Part shown: in pieces, positions 1 to 5,927 of the stretch
How the letters are laid out: each line of letters starts with the position of its first letter
Position numbering within the stretch: the first letter of the stretch is position 1
Assembly: GCA_007123015.1 (NCBI GenBank)
Contig: SKSL01000014.1
Location: 1 to 23,791, forward strand
Direction of reading: 5' to 3'
Length of the DNA: 23,791 bases
DNA from: Natronohydrobacter sp.
GTDB taxonomy: Bacteria; Pseudomonadota; Alphaproteobacteria; Rhodobacterales; Rhodobacteraceae
Made by a program: the position numbers and the translations under genes
Notes under the pieces: model-generated
What the model was told of the DNA's origin: nothing
Seen by the model: the letters and a program-made list of their open reading frames with translations, nothing else
Databases searched by the model: none

Positions 1-79
1 ATGTCTCAAGCCGCGACTTGCTCAGGTCGAAATGTGGGCGTAACGTTTCCAACAGAGGGGCGAGAAGGCGTTCGAACAT
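1..79 (-). CDS. IS4-like transposase, N-terminal fragment cut by window edge
   Basis: Read on the minus strand from an ATG at 79, the frame is open to the window edge and encodes 26 residues that begin MFERLLAPLLETL and contain HFDLSKSRLETL. A purine-rich AAGGA sits 8 bases before the ATG, and a stop lies in frame further upstream at 107-109. From memory, the SKSRLETL-type N-terminus resembles a group of IS4-family (DDE) transposases common in Proteobacteria. The catalytic domain would lie outside the window. The outer end of the element should fall somewhere in 80-250, but I could not define a terminal inverted repeat or target duplication. The call rests on a short stretch, so it is moderate. 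Confidence 0.55.
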   Translation of the reverse strand, partial: MFERLLAPLLETLRPHFDLSKSRLET

Positions 80-425
80 CGCGAAGATCCTTGTGGTAGA
101 GAATCTTCAAAATCGAATCCAAATCGCTCCTCACTGCAACAGTGTCGTGTACCGTCGACGATTCTGAAATTTCAAAATTAAGCCATTGATATTTCTAAAT
201 TAACTCTAGAAACGCCGGATTTTTCGTACAAGATTTTGAATTCTGACACCTCTGTCTTTGACAGGGGGCTATGCTTATCCAGCGTCTGGGCGCGTGCGGT
301 TGGCGATTGATAAGTCGCAGCTTTGATCAAAAGCACCGTCAACGCCCTGTTTGGAAATTAAATTTCATCGAATCACCTAAACGTGATATTCATGAAGCCC
401 ATATCAATCAAACGGGAGATTTCTG
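80..425. other. Non-coding AT-rich stretch between transposase and small secreted gene
   Basis: I see no credible gene in this 346-base stretch. Roughly 150-250 is far more AT-rich than the rest of the window. It contains four GANTC sites (101-105, 115-119, 160-164, 370-374), the recognition sequence expected for the CcrM encoded at 1492. It also holds a near-palindrome at 249-267 (CCTCTGTC, TTT, GACAGGGG). The insertion-sequence end should lie within its left part. The promoter of the gene at 426 should lie in its right part, but no convincing -35/-10 pair was found. Confidence 0.5.
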
Positions 426-665
426 ATGTCTGGATTGTTTTCGCGCATAAGCGCACGAGCGGCGACAGGGTTGACTGTTCTCGCTCTTGCGGCAGGAATG
501 GCACTGTCTGCGCCGACACAGGCCAAGGCAAGCACTCTTGCTGGGCTCGCCGTTGGGGGCGCAATCGTCGGGATTGTTTTGGGCGGTGCGAAAAAGCCGA
601 AATATGAAGTCATCGCGCGCTATTGCTACAGCCACAAGACGGGCCTCTATCATCGCTGCTATTGA
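426..665 (+). CDS. Small secreted/exported protein of unknown function
   Basis: A 79-residue protein that I do not recognise. The ATG at 426 is preceded by CGGGAG about 6 bases upstream. Residues 1-34 look like a Sec signal peptide: basic start with several Arg, hydrophobic core TVLALAAGMALSA, and AxA-like sites near APTQAKA. The mature part starts with a glycine- and alanine-rich hydrophobic run (about residues 36-54, LAGLAVGGAIVGIVLGG) that could form a glycine-zipper helix. It ends in a basic, tyrosine-rich tail with two cysteines (YCYSHKTGLYHRCY), which might form a disulfide in the periplasm. The gene appears to be transcribed alone, since the AT-rich stretch precedes it and a possible terminator follows. 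Coding status is supported by the ribosome site and the coherent signal peptide. Function is unknown. Confidence 0.7.
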   Translation: MSGLFSRISARAATGLTVLALAAGMALSAPTQAKASTLAGLAVGGAIVGIVLGGAKKPKYEVIARYCYSHKTGLYHRCY

Positions 666-708
666 GGCGGTTCCATCTGCCCGAGCAGATGACATGATCC
701 ACCCAGCG

Positions 709-740
709 AAAGGTCGTGGCTTGCCCCGGCCTTTCTTTCT
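709..740 (+). terminator. Possible intrinsic terminator after the small secreted gene
   Basis: AAAGGTC (709-715) can pair with GGCCTTT (728-734), with one G-T wobble, followed by a T-rich tract to 740. A second small hairpin, CATCTG/CAGATG, lies just before it at 674-691. The stem is short and the loop long, so the call is weak. It would separate the small secreted gene from rnhB. Confidence 0.35.
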
Positions 741-755
741 GAGGATAGTCTGGAC

Positions 756-1385
756 ATGCCCTGTCTTATCCCGGATTTCAGCTATGAGAGCTGTCTTTTG
801 CAGCAGGGCACCGGCTGGATTGTCGGTTTGGACGAAGCCGGGCGCGGGCCGCTGGCCGGGCCAGTGACAGCAGCGGCCGTGCGGTTGAACCCCGATGATC
901 TGCCAGATGGTCTGCTGGATTCGAAAGCCCTGCCAGCGGCGCGTCGCGAAGCGCTGGCCGAGCAGATCATGCTGTGCGCTGCAGTCGGGATTGGCCATGC
1001 TGGCCCGCCTGAGATTGACAGGCTCAACATCTTGCAGGCTAGTTTCCTTGCCATGCAGCGTGCGATTGCGGCCTTGCCCCAGGTTCCGGATCATCTGCTG
1101 ATCGACGGCAATCGTCTTCCACGGGATTTGCCTTGCCCTGCACAGGCTGTGGTCAAAGGCGATGCCAAGGTCCTGTCCATCGCCGCTGCCAGCATCATCG
1201 CCAAGGTCACACGCGACCGGATCATGCGACAGCTGGATCAGACATATCCGGGATATGGCTGGGCCAAGAATGCGGGCTATCCGACCAAGCGTCACATAAA
1301 TGCCATAGCGGATCTGGGTGTGACCCCAGAGCATAGACGCTCTTTCGCGCCGATACGCAAAATCTTGTGTCCAGATGTTACATGA
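756..1385 (+). CDS. rnhB: Ribonuclease HII
   Basis: This 209-residue protein cleaves the RNA strand of RNA-DNA hybrids and removes single ribonucleotides misincorporated into DNA, acting in the cytoplasm. The full family signature is visible. LDEAGRGPLAGPV carries the catalytic pair D26/E27. LIDGNR carries D117 and VVKGDAK carries D136, completing the DEDD metal site by alignment to the E. coli enzyme as I remember it. SIAAASIIAKVTRD and NAGYPTKRH are further conserved blocks. Length is typical. The ATG at 756 has GAGGA about 10 bases upstream. The gene lies directly before ccrM, an arrangement also seen in other alphaproteobacteria, with a 106-base gap that holds a separate ccrM control region. 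There is nothing unusual in the protein. Confidence 0.96.
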   Translation: MPCLIPDFSYESCLLQQGTGWIVGLDEAGRGPLAGPVTAAAVRLNPDDLPDGLLDSKALPAARREALAEQIMLCAAVGIGHAGPPEIDRLNILQASFLAMQRAIAALPQVPDHLLIDGNRLPRDLPCPAQAVVKGDAKVLSIAAASIIAKVTRDRIMRQLDQTYPGYGWAKNAGYPTKRHINAIADLGVTPEHRRSFAPIRKILCPDVT

Positions 1386-1405
1386 AGAAAACTTTTCAAA
1401 CTTCT

Positions 1406-1443
1406 GATTCAAATAGAAATTGACGCCGAATCGTCTTTGACTC
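1406..1443 (+). promoter_or_regulatory. ccrM leader with three clustered GANTC sites and a possible promoter
   Basis: GATTC (1406-1410), GAATC (1428-1432) and GACTC (1439-1443) fall within 38 bases of the rnhB-ccrM gap. A TTGACG at 1420-1425 is a candidate -35, and the last two GANTC sites would then lie in its spacer. The -10 near 1443-1448 is poor. A small hairpin, GCGGG/CCCGC (1460-1474), sits just before the ribosome site of ccrM. In Caulobacter the ccrM promoter region also contains GANTC sites that tie transcription to methylation state. The same logic is inferred here, not shown. Confidence 0.5.
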
Positions 1444-1491
1444 ATCTTGAGATCAACAAGCGGGAGCAACCCGCAAGACGTTGAGGCAGGC

Positions 1492-2595
1492 ATGACAATG
1501 ACACAAAAAGCGCGAGGGGTCGCGATACTCCCGCTGGACCAGATACTTGCTGGCGACTGCATTGAGGTCATGACAGCGCTGCCCGAAGCCAGCGTTGATC
1601 TGATCTTCGCGGACCCGCCATACAACCTGCAACTGAAAGGCGAGCTGCACCGTCCTGATAACAGCCGCGTCGATGCTGTGGATGATGCTTGGGACCAGTT
1701 CAGCAGTTTCAAGGCCTATGATCAGTTCACCCATGCCTGGCTCGCTGCCGCACGCAGGTTGTTGAAGCCGGATGGTGCGATCTGGGTGATCGGATCTTAC
1801 CACAACATCTATCGCGTTGGCAGCGCGCTGCAGGATCAGGGCTACTGGATCCTGAATGATGTGATCTGGCGCAAGTCGAATCCGATGCCGAATTTCCGTG
1901 GCAAGCGCCTGACCAATGCGCATGAGACGATGATCTGGGCCTCGAAAGCGGAAGGCGCGAAATATACCTTCAATTATGAAGCGCTCAAAGAGTTGAATGA
2001 AGGCCTGCAGATGCGCTCGGACTGGGTGCTGCCGATCTGTTCGGGACATGAGCGGCTGAAAGATTCGCAGGGCGAAAAGGCGCATCCGACGCAGAAGCCT
2101 GAAGCGCTGCTGCACCGTGTGCTGGTCGGGTCCACGAATCCCGGTGATATAGTGCTGGACCCGTTTTTCGGGACCGGCACCACTGGCGCTGTCGCCAAGA
2201 TGCTGGGGCGTCGCTATATCGGCATCGAGCGGGATGCGGGCTACCGCAACGTGGCAGAAAAACGCTTGCAGCAGGTGCGCCGGATTGATGCAGAGGCGCT
2301 GAAAACCACGCTCTCGAAACGGGCACAACCGCGTGTGGCTTTCGGGCAGCTGGTCGAGCGGGGGCTGTTGCGCCCTGGTGAAGTTCTGGTCAATCCGCGT
2401 GGCATGGCGGCAAAGGTCCGCGTTGACGGCTCGCTTGTGTCAGCAGAGCATCGCGGATCGATCCATCAGGTGGGCGCGGCGATGGAAAACGCGCCGTCCT
2501 GCAATGGCTGGACCTACTGGCAATTCAAGCGCGATGGGCAGTTGATCCCGATTGATGTGCTGCGCCAGCAAATCCGCGCCGAAATGCACGACTGA
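1492..2595 (+). CDS. ccrM: Cell-cycle DNA adenine methyltransferase (GANTC), CcrM
   Basis: A 367-residue beta-class N6-adenine DNA methyltransferase that modifies GANTC after replication and links gene expression to the cell cycle in alphaproteobacteria. The catalytic DPPY is at residues 41-44, before the S-adenosylmethionine site DPFFGTGTTGAVAKML (about 223-238), the order expected for the beta class. After the catalytic domain, residues 283-360 form the RAMA-type C-terminal domain typical of CcrM (LVERGLLRPGEVLVNP to CNGWTYWQFKRDG), which helps DNA recognition. A longer frame opens at TTG 1447, but the ATG at 1492 has GAGG 5 bases upstream and gives the usual length. GANTC specificity is inferred from the family. 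The upstream gap carries three GANTC sites, suggesting self-control, and a strong terminator follows the gene. Confidence 0.95.
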   Translation: MTMTQKARGVAILPLDQILAGDCIEVMTALPEASVDLIFADPPYNLQLKGELHRPDNSRVDAVDDAWDQFSSFKAYDQFTHAWLAAARRLLKPDGAIWVIGSYHNIYRVGSALQDQGYWILNDVIWRKSNPMPNFRGKRLTNAHETMIWASKAEGAKYTFNYEALKELNEGLQMRSDWVLPICSGHERLKDSQGEKAHPTQKPEALLHRVLVGSTNPGDIVLDPFFGTGTTGAVAKMLGRRYIGIERDAGYRNVAEKRLQQVRRIDAEALKTTLSKRAQPRVAFGQLVERGLLRPGEVLVNPRGMAAKVRVDGSLVSAEHRGSIHQVGAAMENAPSCNGWTYWQFKRDGQLIPIDVLRQQIRAEMHD

Positions 2596-2650
2596 TCCTT
2601 TTTCACAGTTACCGCCGGTGTCCCGTGTTACCCGCCGGGGCGCCCACTGA

Positions 2651-2678
2651 CCCCGCCCGCGTGGCGGGGTTCTTTTTT
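2651..2678 (+). terminator. Intrinsic terminator of ccrM
   Basis: CCCCGCC (2651-2657) and GGCGGGG (2663-2669) form a perfect 7-bp GC stem around a 5-base loop. A T-rich tract (TTCTTTTTT, 2670-2678) follows. It lies 55 bases after the ccrM stop and is a textbook rho-independent terminator. Confidence 0.88.
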
Positions 2679-2680
2679 GC

Positions 2681-2701
2681 ATTTTCTTGCTGAAAATACT
2701 C
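2681..2701. repeat. Intergenic element, copy 1 (GAGTATTT...GCAAGAAAAT on minus)
   Basis: This 21-base sequence matches 21338-21358 at 18 of 21 positions; the three differences are the central bases. In both places it lies in the gap between two converging genes and next to a GC-rich hairpin with a GCAA loop. I recall similar GAGTATTT-like motifs in intergenic gaps of many Rhodobacteraceae genomes, but cannot check that here. Confidence 0.5.
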
Positions 2702-2726
2702 AAAAAAACGCCTCCGCAAGGAGGCG
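2702..2726 (-). terminator. Intrinsic terminator of the AhpD-like gene
   Basis: On the minus strand, CGCCTCC, loop TTGC and GGAGGCG (stem bases 2709-2726) are followed by seven T residues (2702-2708 read in reverse). The stem is perfect and lies 36 bases beyond the stop of the minus-strand gene at 2763. Confidence 0.87.
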
Positions 2727-2762
2727 CTCTGAGAGTCTTGCGGCGCAAGCCGCGCAATTGGA

Positions 2763-3101
2763 TCAGGCCGCAGTCAGCTGATCCCAGCATTCAAGCGCCT
2801 TGCCCGCATACATCACAGCTGGGCCACCACCCATCTGGATCGCCATGGCCAAAACATCGCCCAGCTCCTCGCGGGTCGCCCCGGCCTTGACCAGCGTTTC
2901 GACATGGAACGCAATGCAAGGTTCGCACCGAATGCCAATCGCGATCCCAAGTGCGACAAATTCCTTTTCCTTGTAGCCAAGTGCCGCGTCCTGTTTGACT
3001 GCCTGCGACAGTGCGCCAAAGCCTTTCATCGCATCCGGTACAAGTTTGGCAAGCGCACGGCTTCTGCCACGGGTCTCTGAGATAAAAGCGGGGTAATTCA
3101 T
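2763..3101 (-). CDS. AhpD-like carboxymuconolactone decarboxylase-family protein
   Basis: A 112-residue member of the CMD/AhpD fold family. Residues around RCEPCIAFH carry the CxxC...H motif, preceded by KEKEFVALG with the conserved Glu. Together these match the AhpD-type peroxidase/disulfide-reductase active site, as opposed to the carboxymuconolactone decarboxylase enzyme proper. A role in peroxide or thiol chemistry in the cytoplasm is likely, but the substrate is unknown. The frame stays open up to 3194, but the ATG at 3101 has GAGGAATGG directly upstream and gives the normal family length. The gene follows chrR on the same strand after a 67-base gap holding an FNR-type box, so it may have its own oxygen-responsive promoter as well as readthrough from rpoE-chrR. 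A strong terminator follows. Confidence 0.88.
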   Translation of the reverse strand: MNYPAFISETRGRSRALAKLVPDAMKGFGALSQAVKQDAALGYKEKEFVALGIAIGIRCEPCIAFHVETLVKAGATREELGDVLAMAIQMGGGPAVMYAGKALECWDQLTAA

Positions 3102-3158
3102 CCATTCCTCACATGCTTGAATTCGCATGTGAATTGCGTGATGTCGTGCGCTCCTGCC

Positions 3159-3172
3159 TTGATCTGCGTCAA
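3159..3172 (-). promoter_or_regulatory. FnrL/FNR-type box upstream of the AhpD-like gene
   Basis: On the minus strand the sequence is TTGACGCAGATCAA, matching the FNR/FnrL consensus TTGAT-N4-ATCAA at 9 of 10 defined bases. It overlaps the chrR stop codon, and its centre is about 65 bases before the ATG at 3101. That would suit an activating position if transcription starts near 3124. No clear -10 was found. An imperfect palindrome (ATTCGCATGTGAAT, 3121-3134) lies between it and the gene. Confidence 0.5.
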
Positions 3173-3819
3173 ATTCGCAAAAACGGCTGTGCAAGTCGGG
3201 GAAGGAACGCGCGGAATTTCAAAGGCGCGTCGGTCACGGCCAGACAGATACAATCCTCTCCCGGTTCCGCGACAGGCTGGTGGTCGAGATCCTCGTCTGC
3301 GATTTCGATATCGCCGCGTCCGAAACGGGCCGTCTCATCTGCAAATACGCCTTGCAAGACCAAAGTCATTTCCATGCCGTTATGCCCATGATCAGGGACG
3401 GCAACACCCGCCGGGATGTAAAGCATGCGCGCAGTGGCGATTTTCGATGTCTGCAGGATGGCCTGGCGCACGCCACCACCGACCCCGCGCCATTCTATCT
3501 GATCAATGTCGCCGCCGACATAGCTGGCCAAGGGCTCTGGAAGAATGCCTTCGCCACGCGGTTCATGAACTGGTTTTGCGATAGCCGGGGCCGCCTTGAT
3601 TCGCGCCAGTGTTGCTGCAAGTGCGCCATCCTGAAGCACAACTGACGTGGGTTGCGTCTGTTCCAGCATCGCACCGCCGATGGCGTCAAAGCTTGCCAGT
3701 CTCGCGCGGCATTCGTCACATAAAGCAATATGCGTGGCGACAGCCAGATTGAACGCCTCGGGCAAGCTGCCTGCCGAATAGGCCATCAAAAGTTTGTCGC
3801 TCAGGTGGTGGGTGATCAT
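3169..3819 (-). CDS. chrR: Anti-sigma factor ChrR (zinc-binding, cupin domain)
   Basis: A 216-residue cytoplasmic zinc anti-sigma factor that holds RpoE inactive until singlet oxygen or related stress releases it. The N-terminal anti-sigma domain shows H5, H30, C34 and C37 (HIALCDEC), the HxxxCxxC zinc site. The C-terminal cupin domain shows H144, H146, E150 (HGHNGME) and H180 (DEDLDHQ), with the same spacing as the second zinc site of R. sphaeroides ChrR as I recall it. Start: a TTG at 3837 overlaps the rpoE stop, but the ATG at 3819 gives an N-terminus like that of known ChrR proteins, 14 bases after the rpoE stop. Co-transcription with rpoE is clear from the spacing. Both zinc sites look intact, so singlet-oxygen sensing is probably retained. 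Confidence 0.95.
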   Translation of the reverse strand: MITHHLSDKLLMAYSAGSLPEAFNLAVATHIALCDECRARLASFDAIGGAMLEQTQPTSVVLQDGALAATLARIKAAPAIAKPVHEPRGEGILPEPLASYVGGDIDQIEWRGVGGGVRQAILQTSKIATARMLYIPAGVAVPDHGHNGMEMTLVLQGVFADETARFGRGDIEIADEDLDHQPVAEPGEDCICLAVTDAPLKFRAFLPRLAQPFLRI

Positions 3820-3833
3820 GGTCGTCGTCTTTC

Positions 3834-4376
3834 TCAACTCAGGGAGTGTCGCAGGCGTTCCAATGCCAATCTGATGCGCGACTTTATCGTTCCAAGGGGG
3901 AGACCTGTTTCTTCGGCAATTTCGCTATGCGAACGGTCGCTGAAATAGGCTTGCTCGATCATGATCCGCTGTTTCTCGGGCAGTGTCGCAATCGCCGCAC
4001 TCAGTTGATCGCTCTCTTGCTGCAGAGCAATGACTTGAAGCTGATCAGGTTCTTCTTCCGGGCCCCAGAAAAGCTCTTCTGGCTCTGGCCTGCGATCACG
4101 GCGCAGCATGTCAATTCGTCGGTTCCGCGCGATCGTGAAAATCCAGGTGGCGACAGACGCGCGCGAGGGATCGAACTGAGCGGCTTTTTTCCACACAGTC
4201 ACCATGACATCCTGCGCTACCTCTTCGGCCTGCGCATGGCTTGCCCCTGACTTCATGAGAAAGGCTTTGACGCGGGGTGCGAAATGCTCGAACAGGGCAG
4301 TGAATGCCGCTGTGTCTTGTGCATCACTCACCCGTTTAACCAGCGCGACCCATTCCGCCCCGTTCTGTGCCTGCAC
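3834..4376 (-). CDS. rpoE: ECF sigma factor RpoE (ChrR-controlled, ECF11 type)
   Basis: Group 4 sigma factor of 180 residues that directs transcription of the singlet-oxygen/organic-peroxide response. Sigma region 2 runs through HFAPRVKAFL, the EEVAQDVMVTVWKKA helix and TWIFTIARNRRIDMLRRDRR. Region 4 runs from LPEKQRIMIEQAYF to GLPLGTIKSRIRLALERL. The frame stays open upstream with an ATG at 4484. I prefer the GTG at 4376, because GGAAGG sits 6 bases before it and the protein then matches the length of known RpoE. The ATG at 4484 would also lie at or before the transcript start of the promoter at 4489-4518. Its operon partner chrR follows, and the regulated operon lies divergently upstream. 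Autoregulation is likely from the promoter sequence. Confidence 0.94.
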   Translation of the reverse strand: MQAQNGAEWVALVKRVSDAQDTAAFTALFEHFAPRVKAFLMKSGASHAQAEEVAQDVMVTVWKKAAQFDPSRASVATWIFTIARNRRIDMLRRDRRPEPEELFWGPEEEPDQLQVIALQQESDQLSAAIATLPEKQRIMIEQAYFSDRSHSEIAEETGLPLGTIKSRIRLALERLRHSLS

Positions 4377-4488
4377 CTGCTGCTGCCTTCCATCGCGCCG
4401 CGACTTGTTGCCCCGTGCGAGGAAAGTATCCTCAGTTCGGACGACTTGTCGAGGCGCTGAGGGCGGGCGGGACATATCAAACATGTGA

Positions 4489-4518
4489 CCATTACGCGCA
4501 GTCTTCGCCACTGGATCA
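4489..4518 (-). promoter_or_regulatory. RpoE-type promoter of rpoE-chrR
   Basis: On the minus strand TGATCC (4518-4513), an 18-base spacer and TAATGG (4494-4489) fit the TGATCC-N18-TAAg pattern that I recall for the R. sphaeroides RpoE regulon. A second TGATCC lies 12 bases further upstream (4525-4530) without a good -10. Transcription should start near 4482, giving an approximately 105-base leader before the GTG at 4376. Confidence 0.6.
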
Positions 4519-4564
4519 TTCTGAGGATCAGATAAAGCGCATAAAAATGATATCTTTTCTGAAT

Positions 4565-4594
4565 TGATCCGTGTCGCTACGCAGTGCGTAAAGA
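4565..4594 (+). promoter_or_regulatory. RpoE-type promoter of the five-gene stress operon
   Basis: TGATCC (4565-4570), an 18-base spacer and TAAAGA (4589-4594) form an ECF promoter of the same type as the divergent one at 4489-4518. The transcript would start near 4601, 28 bases before the ATG at 4629. This excludes the upstream in-frame GTG at 4584 as a start. Confidence 0.65.
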
Positions 4595-4628
4595 CTACGT
4601 GACAACTCGACTGAGAGGACCCGCCTGC

Positions 4629-5927
4629 ATGCCCTTCGAAATGACGGATACCCCCGCCCGCCGCATAGCTGTGATCGGCGGAGGTATCTCTGGATTGGCT
4701 GCGGCCTACCTGATGTCCCAGCGCCATCGCGTGACCTTGTTCGAGGCCGAGCCCCGCTTAGGCGGGCATGCCCGTACTGTGGTTGCAGGAAAGCGCGGCG
4801 ATCAGCCTGTGGATACGGGTTTCATCGTATTCAATTACACCAACTATCCGCATCTAACGGCACTATTCGAAAAGCTGAACGTGCCGGTCGCGACATCGAA
4901 TATGTCCTTTGGTGTATCAATGGCGGGTGGGCGCTATGAGTATTCGCTCTCAGGACTGGACGAAATTTTTGCGACCCGCACCAACCTGGCTGACCCGCGC
5001 CATCTGCGGATGATCCGCGATATCCTGCGTTTCAACAAGCAGGCGCTGGCTATTGCGCAAGCCGATCCATCCCTGACCATTGGTGGCCTGATGGACGCAC
5101 TTGGCACAGGCGCGTGGTTCCGCGAGCGGTATTTGTTGCCCTTCTCCGGCGCGATCTGGTCTACGCCGACTGCAAAGATCCTCGATTTCCCGGCCCATGC
5201 GATGATGGAGTTTTTCCGCAACCACGCGCTGCTGGGATATGAGGGACAGCATCAGTGGTACACGGTGCAGGGCGGGTCCATCGAATATGTCACGCGGCTG
5301 ACGGCCTATCTGGAGCGCGCTGGCGTGGAGTTGCGCACAGGGTGTCCGGTGCAGTCTGTGCGGCGCGAACCGTCCGGGGTTCAGGTCAAGGTCGCAGGAG
5401 CCGGGGAAGACCAGTTCGACGAGGTCATCTTCGCCACGCATTCCGATGTGACCTTGCGCCTGCTGGCCGATCCGACTGGCGCCGAGGCGAAATATCTGGG
5501 TGACGTGAAATACCAGTCGAATGATGCGATCCTGCATTGCGACACTGATTTCATGCCCAAACGGCGCAAATGCTGGTCCAGCTGGGTCTATACCGAGCGC
5601 GGGCCGCAGGATCGCGAGCGCATCTCGCTCAGCTACTGGATGAATTCGCTGCAGCCGATCCCGCAGGACGATCCGATGTTCGTGACGCTGAACGCGAACC
5701 GTCCTGTGCGCGACGAGTGCATCTACGACACTTACAGTTTTGATCACCCGGTCTATGACACGGCCGCACTGGAAGCGCAGAACGCGATCCGCGGGTTCAA
5801 CGGCACCAACCGGACATGGTTCTGCGGGGCCTGGATGCGCAGCGGCTTCCACGAGGACGGATTCGCCAGCGCGGTGGATGTGGCCCGCGCGATGGACGGT
5901 CGCGCGCGAAAACTGGCCGCCGCATGA
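4629..5927 (+). CDS. FAD-dependent amine-oxidase-like oxidoreductase of the RpoE operon
   Basis: A 432-residue flavoprotein. Near the N-terminus, RIAVIGGGISGLAAAYL is the Rossmann FAD-binding GxGxxG motif. FEAEPRLGGHA is the following conserved segment, and DTGFIVFNYTNYP is typical of the NAD/FAD-binding COG2907 group. The substrate cannot be read from the sequence. It is the first gene of the RpoE-controlled operon, and the downstream start overlaps its stop by ATGA. I recall that the orthologous position in R. sphaeroides (RSP1091) was annotated as a fatty-acid modifying flavoprotein and linked to furan fatty acids. That link is knowledge to be verified, not something visible here. Start: ATG 4629 with AGAGGA 9 bases upstream. 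The ATG at 4641 is a less likely alternative. Confidence 0.88.
   Translation: MPFEMTDTPARRIAVIGGGISGLAAAYLMSQRHRVTLFEAEPRLGGHARTVVAGKRGDQPVDTGFIVFNYTNYPHLTALFEKLNVPVATSNMSFGVSMAGGRYEYSLSGLDEIFATRTNLADPRHLRMIRDILRFNKQALAIAQADPSLTIGGLMDALGTGAWFRERYLLPFSGAIWSTPTAKILDFPAHAMMEFFRNHALLGYEGQHQWYTVQGGSIEYVTRLTAYLERAGVELRTGCPVQSVRREPSGVQVKVAGAGEDQFDEVIFATHSDVTLRLLADPTGAEAKYLGDVKYQSNDAILHCDTDFMPKRRKCWSSWVYTERGPQDRERISLSYWMNSLQPIPQDDPMFVTLNANRPVRDECIYDTYSFDHPVYDTAALEAQNAIRGFNGTNRTWFCGAWMRSGFHEDGFASAVDVARAMDGRARKLAAA

Noticed and set aside
178..203. CtrA box (TTAA-N7-TTAA) in the AT-rich stretch
   Set aside because: Two TTAA half-sites occur, but they are 18 bases apart and not 7.
408..1712. 434-residue minus-strand frame across the small secreted gene, rnhB and the ccrM start
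   Set aside because: It is antisense to clearly recognisable RNase HII and CcrM, shows no family motif, and has the low-complexity composition typical of a shadow frame.
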